From JAOTYV01 sp041557595 (GTDB lineage Bacteria; Pseudomonadota; Alphaproteobacteria; UBA8366), in contig JBFFGE010000040.1 in assembly GCA_041557595.1 (NCBI GenBank), positions 1 to 28,762 of the forward strand: a stretch of DNA of 28,762 bases. The letters run 5' to 3'. Both the position numbers and the translations under genes were made by a program. Each line of letters begins with the position of its first letter. Position 1 is the stretch's first letter. Shown one piece after another: positions 24,613-28,762 of the stretch. A model generated the notes under the pieces. That model was not told where the DNA came from. It saw nothing but the letters and a program-made list of their open reading frames with translations, and ran no database searches.

Positions 24613-24951
24613 GTGCCGAATAAATCGGATAGCCCCTATGTCTTTCGCGCGAGCGCGGCGCCGCTGGTCCAGGACAGCCCGACCCTGAAGATCAAGGAAG
24701 CGCATATGCTGGATGGCATGGCGCTGCGCTATCAGGAACGCGCACCGGGCGGTGCGGTGGACGGTCCCTGGTGCGAAACCGGCCACAGCGCCTTTATTCT
24801 GTCCGGCCGGCTGCGCTATGAATTTTCGGACCACAGCGTCGAAATCGGTCCGGGCGACATGGTCCATATTCCGGCCGGGCACGACCACCGGCATCGCCCC
24901 TCCGTGGTGGGCGACGAGACGGTAAAATACTACATCACCGAATTCGAGTGA
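24613..24951 (+). CDS. small single-domain cupin protein
   Basis: The 112-residue protein is a single cupin barrel. The first cupin motif region, E-T-G-H-S-A-F-I-L-S-G-R-L-R-Y-E (55-70), lacks the full H-x-H pair. The second, G-P-G-D-M-V-H-I-P-A-G-H-D-H-R-H (79-94), carries several histidines able to bind a metal. The start is GTG at 24613 with GGGAGGA 9-15 bp upstream. It lies 27 bp after the molybdenum hydroxylase large subunit in the same operon. Possible roles are a ligand-binding or isomerase/decarboxylase step for the product of that enzyme; nothing in the sequence decides this. Confidence 0.82.
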   Translation: MPNKSDSPYVFRASAAPLVQDSPTLKIKEAHMLDGMALRYQERAPGGAVDGPWCETGHSAFILSGRLRYEFSDHSVEIGPGDMVHIPAGHDHRHRPSVVGDETVKYYITEFE

Positions 24952-25100
24952 TTGAGGGCCGCTGGGGCGGACTTTCCAGCGCCTTCCGGGTCCTATGATC
25001 GAAATCAATGTGCGTCGGCTTAGCGCCCGTTAGCGTAAAATTCTCGATATCGGGCGGTGCCGCCGCCCGTGCCGCCGAAAATGTGGATAGGGAATTCGCG

Positions 25101-25526
25101 ATGGCCAAGAGATCGATTATAAAGCTGTCCAGCCGGGCGATGTTGGGCCTGTTTGTCGTCCTCATGACGCATCGAGCAGGCGCCGACGAGCTGGATTTCG
25201 GCCATCGGCTGTACATCCAAAACTGCGCCTCCTGCCATGGCATCGGCGGCAAGGGCGACGGACCGTTGGTGGATTACCTGACATTGAGGCCGGCCGATCT
25301 GACCGCGATTGCGAAGAAAAACGTCGGCGTATTTCCTTTTGCCAAGGTTTTCCGGATCATCGACGGCCGCCGCGCCGTTCGCGGCCACGGCGAAGAAAAG
25401 ATGCCTGTGTGGGGCAATCAATTCCGGAGCGATGTCTCGTCCCCGGCCGATCCGTCGCGGGCCGATGATTTTATTTTCGGGCGTATCTCGGCCCTGACGT
25501 TCTATCTCGCAAGTATTCAGGAATAA
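25101..25526 (+). CDS. periplasmic mono-haem c-type cytochrome
   Basis: The 141-residue protein begins with a signal peptide: K-R-S-I-I-K, a hydrophobic core A-M-L-G-L-F-V-V-L-M, and likely cleavage after R-A-G-A (about 28). One haem site C-A-S-C-H lies at 42-46, followed by G-D-G-P-L. Met101 (E-E-K-M-P-V-W-G) is the expected distal haem ligand, giving a class I-like His/Met cytochrome. The ATG at 25101 has ATAGGGA upstream and the signal peptide begins there; the frame extends to 25008 without support. It is 149 bp after the cupin on the same strand and could take electrons from a dehydrogenase of the cluster, although the cluster's molybdenum enzyme looks cytoplasmic, so a direct link is not established. 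Confidence 0.88.
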   Translation: MAKRSIIKLSSRAMLGLFVVLMTHRAGADELDFGHRLYIQNCASCHGIGGKGDGPLVDYLTLRPADLTAIAKKNVGVFPFAKVFRIIDGRRAVRGHGEEKMPVWGNQFRSDVSSPADPSRADDFIFGRISALTFYLASIQE

Positions 25527-25570
25527 AATCCTGTAAACTGTTTGCGAGCGGCTTGATCTTCGGCTCGGCG

Positions 25571-25584
25571 AGAGACATGTCTCT
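25571..25584. other. 14-bp perfect palindrome between cytochrome c and CmcJ-like gene
   Basis: AGAGACATGTCTCT is a perfect palindrome with no spacer, about 45 bp after the cytochrome c stop. It could be an operator half-complex or incidental. The segment 25527-25799 has no gene. Confidence 0.2.
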
Positions 25585-25705
25585 TATGGTGGCGGCAAAG
25601 GCATTCGTGCATTCGCGACTGTTGCGGTCGGGCGCGGTCGGCTAGAGCCAATCCCGAGCCAACGGAAACGGTTCGCGACGACGTATCTGCGGAAAAACCA
25701 AAAGA

Positions 25706-25746
25706 TAGACCATTCCTATGGCTCAATTTAGACAAGATATGGTCTA
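25706..25746. promoter_or_regulatory. inverted repeat TAGACCAT ... ATGGTCTA upstream of the CmcJ-like gene
   Basis: Perfect 8-bp arms (25706-25713 and 25739-25746) lie 25 bp apart. An extra ATGG inside (25718-25721) makes CCAT-N4-ATGG with the left arm, so three related half-sites are spaced in about 40 bp. The group ends about 54 bp before the ATG at 25800. This layout suits a dimeric or looped regulator site or a 5' UTR hairpin; the regulator is unknown. Confidence 0.35.
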
Positions 25747-25799
25747 GAATGCACCCGACCGCCGGATTTGTCGGAAACGATCTAACCAGGACACAGGAA

Positions 25800-26636
25800 A
25801 TGGCCCAAGCAGCGCAATTGGCGACGGATCTGGATTTTGTCGTAGCCGAGTTGAATTACATCGTCGACGACGGGCAACCTTCGATCCGCTACATCGATTG
25901 GCCGGAGGAAGAGCACAAGGCGCATTTGCCGACCTATGAGCCGCACCGGATGCGGATCTACAACGGCCGTACGGCGGACGAGCCGTTCGAGCTGCAGAAA
26001 CAGGGCTTTACCTTGGTAACGTCTCCCACGGCGGTGAAGGATTTCTACGATGAAGACGAAGTCCGGAGCGTTTACTATCCGGAGGTCGAGCGTCTGATCC
26101 AGGCGCAGAGCGGCGCTGCACGGGTCCTGGTTTTCGATCATACGGTACGGACGCCGAATAACGGCCGCCATGCCGAGGGCTGGATTCGTCCGACCGTGCG
26201 CTCGGTGCATAACGATTATACCGAACGCTCCGCGCCGCAGCGGGTGCGCGATTTTCTGCCTGCGGACGAGGCGGAGCGGGCGTTGCAGCGTCGGTTTGCG
26301 ATCATCCAGACCTGGCGGTCGATCGCGCCCCGGGTCGAATCCGAGCCGCTGGCGATGTGCGACGGGCGCACCATTCCGGCGACCGGTTTTATCCGCAACG
26401 AGCGGCGTTACCGCGACCGCACCGGCGAGACCTATCACATCGCCTATAACCCGGCGCACCGCTGGTTCTATTTCCCCGAGATGACGCAGGACGAGGCACT
26501 GGTCTTCAAGGTGTTCGACACCGATGCCGACGCGGGCGTGCGGTTCACCGCCCACACCGCCTTCGACGACCCGACCATGCGGCCCGACGCAAAGGATCGC
26601 GAAAGCATCGAAATGCGCGCCCTCGCGTTTTATTGA
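25800..26636 (+). CDS. CmcJ/NvfI-family oxidoreductase (putative 2OG/Fe(II)-type oxygenase)
   Basis: The 278-residue protein resembles the CmcJ/AsaB/NvfI group, known mainly from fungal and actinobacterial secondary metabolism. Hallmarks are V-F-D-H-T-V-R near 111-117, V-R-S-V-H-N-D-Y-T (133-141, His137/Asp139 as metal ligands), I-I-Q-T-W-R-S-I (168-175), R-W-F-Y-F-P-E-M-T (221-229), and A-H-T-A-F-D-D-P (251-258, His252) followed by R-E-S-I-E-M-R-A-L near the C-terminus. His137-Asp139-His252 is a plausible iron triad; this is inferred. The substrate is unknown. The start is uncertain: ATG 25800 follows AGGACACAGGAA and begins a sensible N-terminus, while ATG 25749 adds 17 residues without a ribosome site. 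It sits alone, between the cytochrome c gene and a palindromic repeat. Confidence 0.8.
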   Translation: MAQAAQLATDLDFVVAELNYIVDDGQPSIRYIDWPEEEHKAHLPTYEPHRMRIYNGRTADEPFELQKQGFTLVTSPTAVKDFYDEDEVRSVYYPEVERLIQAQSGAARVLVFDHTVRTPNNGRHAEGWIRPTVRSVHNDYTERSAPQRVRDFLPADEAERALQRRFAIIQTWRSIAPRVESEPLAMCDGRTIPATGFIRNERRYRDRTGETYHIAYNPAHRWFYFPEMTQDEALVFKVFDTDADAGVRFTAHTAFDDPTMRPDAKDRESIEMRALAFY

Positions 26637-26673
26637 GCGAGGGAATCGGCAAAACGATCTACAGCTATTAGTT

Positions 26674-26744
26674 GTCATTCCGGACGGCGCGAAGCGGCGA
26701 TCCGGAATCCAGCAAATCTGGAGTCCCGCGTGCGCGGGAATGAC
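26674..26744. repeat. 71-bp palindromic intergenic repeat (REP/MITE-like)
   Basis: The outer arms are GTCATTCC (26674-26681) and GGAATGAC (26737-26744), a perfect 8-bp inverted repeat. Inside are nested hairpins: ATTCCGGA...TCCGGAAT (from 26677), CCAG-N5-CTGG, and CCCGCG-TG-CGCGGG. The GTCATTCC...GGAATGAC frame with a GC hairpin is the layout of widespread proteobacterial dispersed palindromic repeats. It sits between the convergent CmcJ-like and metallo-hydrolase genes, a usual place for such elements. No second copy was seen in the window. Confidence 0.7.
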
Positions 26745-26791
26745 CACGTGGTTTGCCGCCGATATATGCCTCATTCAATCAGCGATCGGGC

Positions 26792-27646
26792 CTACACCTC
26801 GAAGCGAAACACATCGCCGTCGCGGCGGACGCGGCCGGCGGTGGGCGTCGCGAAATGGGTGCCGATCACCAGGACCGGGCCGTCCGCATAGCGGTTGAGC
26901 AGGTCGAGGCGGGTTTTCTGCGCCGTGGCCGGATCGGAGTCGGCGCTGCTCTGCCAATCCGGGCGCGCCATCTGGCAGGGGTGGTGCATGCAGTCGCCGG
27001 TGATCAGCCCGTCCTCGCCCCGTGACGATATCCGCACGCTGACATGGCCGGGCGTATGCCCCGGCGTCGGCTCCAGCCAGATTTCGTCGCACAGCCGGTG
27101 GTCGTTGTCGACCAGATCGACCAAGCCCGCATCGAGCACCGGCTTGACGGAATCGCCGAAGGCGTCGTCGCCGCGCCGGTTCCGTCCGCCCTCGCCTTGC
27201 CAATGCGCCATCTCGGTCGCGCCGATCAGGTAGCGGGCATTGGGAAAGGTCGGCACCCATGTGTCGCCGACCCGCATGGTGTTCCAGCCCACGTGATCCA
27301 CATGCAGGTGGGTGCACAGCACCGTGTCGATCGACTCGCGCGGGTAGCCCGCCGCCGCGATATCGTCGAGAAACGGCCCGGTGCGCATATGCCAGCCGGG
27401 AATCGCCCGCTCCTTGTCATTGCCGAGGCAGGTGTCGACCATGATGCGCCGGTCGCCCACCTCCAGGATCAGCGCGTGGATGCTCATGATCAGCCGGCCT
27501 TCCGGGTCCATGAAATGCGGCGCCAGCCAGTCGATCTCGCGCGCCGCCTCCCGTGTTGCGTCCGGCAGGATGAAGCGGGTACCGCCGGTTACTTCCAATT
27601 CGACAATGCGGGTAATCCTGACGTCGCCGATCTGCCATTTGCTCAT
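26792..27646 (-). CDS. metallo-beta-lactamase-fold hydrolase
   Basis: The 284-residue protein has the MBL-fold metal-binding set. T-H-L-H-V-D-H-V-G-W gives His113, His115, Asp117 and His118 (HxHxDH). His197 (T-P-G-H-T-P-G-H), Asp218 (T-G-D-C-M-H-H) and His264 (I-G-T-H-F) complete a dinuclear site. This arrangement occurs in lactonases (including N-acyl-homoserine lactonases), glyoxalase II-like enzymes and others; the substrate is not evident. The start is the ATG at 27646 with AAGGAA upstream. The gene begins 17 bp after the stop of the carboxyltransferase on the same strand, so the two are probably cotranscribed. Confidence 0.9.
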   Translation of the reverse strand: MSKWQIGDVRITRIVELEVTGGTRFILPDATREAAREIDWLAPHFMDPEGRLIMSIHALILEVGDRRIMVDTCLGNDKERAIPGWHMRTGPFLDDIAAAGYPRESIDTVLCTHLHVDHVGWNTMRVGDTWVPTFPNARYLIGATEMAHWQGEGGRNRRGDDAFGDSVKPVLDAGLVDLVDNDHRLCDEIWLEPTPGHTPGHVSVRISSRGEDGLITGDCMHHPCQMARPDWQSSADSDPATAQKTRLDLLNRYADGPVLVIGTHFATPTAGRVRRDGDVFRFEV

Positions 27647-27663
27647 GCGGCGTATTCCTTTTT

Positions 27664-28762
27664 TCAGGCGCGGTAGGGGAATCGGCGCGGACCGAGATGC
27701 TGGGCGAGCAGCGGCGCGCTCCAGCCGATCCAGTCGCACAGCATCGGCCGGGTTTCGCGCGGGTCTATCAGCTCGTGCATGGAGAAAGACTCCGCCCGCG
27801 CCGCCGGCGACTGGCGCGCGGCCATCTTTTCTTCCAGCTCCCGGCGCTTGGCTTCCGGGTCGGGGGCTGCCGCGATCTCGCGATGGAAGGCGACGGCGAC
27901 GCCGCCCTCGACGGGCAGCGCACCCATCTCGGCCGACGGCCAGGCGACGACGAAGGCATCGGGCCCGTAATGCGCCGCCTGCGCCACGCCGAAGGATTTG
28001 CGCACCACCACCGATGCCCAGGGCACCGAGCAATCGGCGACCGCCAGCACCGCCGCCGTACCGTAGCGAATGGTGCCCGCTTGTTCCGAGGCGGAGCCGA
28101 TCATGAATCCGGGCTCGTCCACGAAGCTGACGATGGGAATGTGGAAGGACTCGCAGATTTCGACGAAACGCCGGACCTTCTGCGCCCCGTTCGCGGTCAT
28201 CGCGCCGGCGTAATAGCGGCAGTCGTTGCCGATCACGCCGATGCTGTGGCCCGCCAGGCGCGCGAAACCGGTGATTTGCCCGCGTCCGTAGTCGCGCGTC
28301 ATCTCGAAGAACGAGCCCCGGTCGACGATGTGCGCCAGCAGTTTGCGCATGTCGAATATCTTGCGCCGATCGGTGGGCACGATCGACAGCAGCGCGTCGT
28401 CGCAACGGTCGGGCGGGTCGCTCGTGTCGCCGAGCGGCGGTAGCTCCCAGACATTCGGCGGCAGGTAACTCAGGAATTTGCGAATCTGCCGGAACACATC
28501 CGCATCGTCCCTGGCGATGTTGTCGGCGACCCCGTTGCGCGTATGCACCTGGGCGCCGCCAAGTTCCTCCTTGGTAATTTTCTCGCGCAAGGCGCGTTCG
28601 ACCACCGCCGGGCCGGCGATCAGGATTTGCGCGGTGTCTTTCGTCATCACGGAGAAATGCGAGGCGACGAAGCGCGATGCGGGCAGGCCCGCGACCGGCC
28701 CGAGCGCCCCGGTCGCCACGGGCACGGATGCCAGCGCGCGCGCCACGGAGCGGAAGCGCGGC
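27664..28762 (-). CDS. acyl-CoA carboxylase carboxyltransferase (beta) subunit, N-terminally cut by the window edge
   Basis: The visible 366 residues are the middle and C-terminal part of a biotin-dependent carboxyltransferase (propionyl-/methylcrotonyl-/acetyl-CoA carboxylase family, usually 510-540 residues). The frame stays open to base 28762, so the start lies outside. Motifs are M-T-K-D-T-A-Q-I-L-I-A-G-P, G-G-A-Q-V-H-T-R-N-G-V-A-D, F-E-M-T-R-D-Y-G, A-G-A-M-T-A-N-G-A-Q-K-V-R-R-F, and P-I-V-S-F-V-D-E-P-G-F-M-I-G, the CoA-ester site signature, then R-Y-G-T-A-A. The end, A-E-M-G-A-L-P-V-E-G-G-V-A, is also typical. The acyl-CoA substrate and the biotin-carboxylase partner cannot be seen. The gene that follows it on the same strand is the MBL hydrolase. 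Confidence 0.9.
   Translation of the reverse strand, partial: PRFRSVARALASVPVATGALGPVAGLPASRFVASHFSVMTKDTAQILIAGPAVVERALREKITKEELGGAQVHTRNGVADNIARDDADVFRQIRKFLSYLPPNVWELPPLGDTSDPPDRCDDALLSIVPTDRRKIFDMRKLLAHIVDRGSFFEMTRDYGRGQITGFARLAGHSIGVIGNDCRYYAGAMTANGAQKVRRFVEICESFHIPIVSFVDEPGFMIGSASEQAGTIRYGTAAVLAVADCSVPWASVVVRKSFGVAQAAHYGPDAFVVAWPSAEMGALPVEGGVAVAFHREIAAAPDPEAKRRELEEKMAARQSPAARAESFSMHELIDPRETRPMLCDWIGWSAPLLAQHLGPRRFPYRA

Noticed and set aside
19186..25008. A single open frame of 1,940 codons on the minus strand
   Set aside because: Only the last 610 codons (from the ATG at 21018) look like a protein. The upstream 1,300 or so codons are antisense to the well-supported Ldh2, molybdenum hydroxylase and cupin genes and are Arg/His-rich, as GC-rich antisense frames are.

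Overview
The window is GC-rich DNA from a proteobacterium, most likely an alphaproteobacterium. Evidence for this is a complete TctCBA tripartite tricarboxylate transporter set, molybdenum hydroxylases, and an Irr-type iron-control element (TTTAGAA-N3-TTCTAAA) at the katG promoter, a motif described in alphaproteobacteria. No rRNA, tRNA or CRISPR array was seen. The region reads as accessory and catabolic chromosome with one insertion sequence at the left edge.

Layout: (1) 1-200 is the 3' end of an IS3-family element that interrupts katG. The retained 5' part of katG (182-1654, minus) keeps its catalytic residues, promoter and Fur-family boxes but has lost the C-terminal domain. (2) 1951-2550 (minus) is a putative 2OG-Fe(II) oxygenase. 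(3) 2884-5235 (plus) holds AMP nucleosidase and an exported family I pyrophosphatase. (4) 5323-6663 (minus) is a DadA-like FAD oxidoreductase. Divergent from it are a two-domain CbiX-like chelatase and a first orphan molybdenum hydroxylase large subunit (to 10071). (5) 10076-11602 (minus) is a DHA2 MFS exporter, with a divergent tandem-Usp protein and a small zinc ribbon (11777-12874) ending at a terminator. (6) 12875-13373 is about 500 bp without a convincing gene but with several strong hairpins. (7) 13374-14168 (minus) is an alpha/beta hydrolase, divergent from tctC-tctB-tctA-sulfatase (14431-19155); a perfect 10-bp-arm palindrome lies between them.

(8) 19186-21018 (minus) is a polytopic membrane protein in which I can place counterparts of the STT3/PglB oligosaccharyltransferase motifs. 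(9) 21184-25526 (plus) holds an Ldh2-type dehydrogenase, a second molybdenum hydroxylase large subunit, a cupin and a mono-haem cytochrome c. (10) 25800-26636 (plus) is a CmcJ/NvfI-like oxygenase, followed by a 71-bp palindromic repeat. (11) 26792-28762 (minus) holds a metallo-beta-lactamase-fold hydrolase and a carboxyltransferase cut by the window edge.

Functionally, the centre looks like an uptake and breakdown module for an organic acid or sulfate ester: TTT import, cytoplasmic sulfatase, 2-hydroxyacid oxidation, and a molybdenum hydroxylase with a cupin and possibly a cytochrome. The substrate cannot be read from sequence. The items most worth following up are the STT3-like protein, the IS-truncated katG with intact control region, the two molybdenum hydroxylase subunits without FeS/FAD partners, and the structured non-coding stretch at 12.9-13.4 kb.
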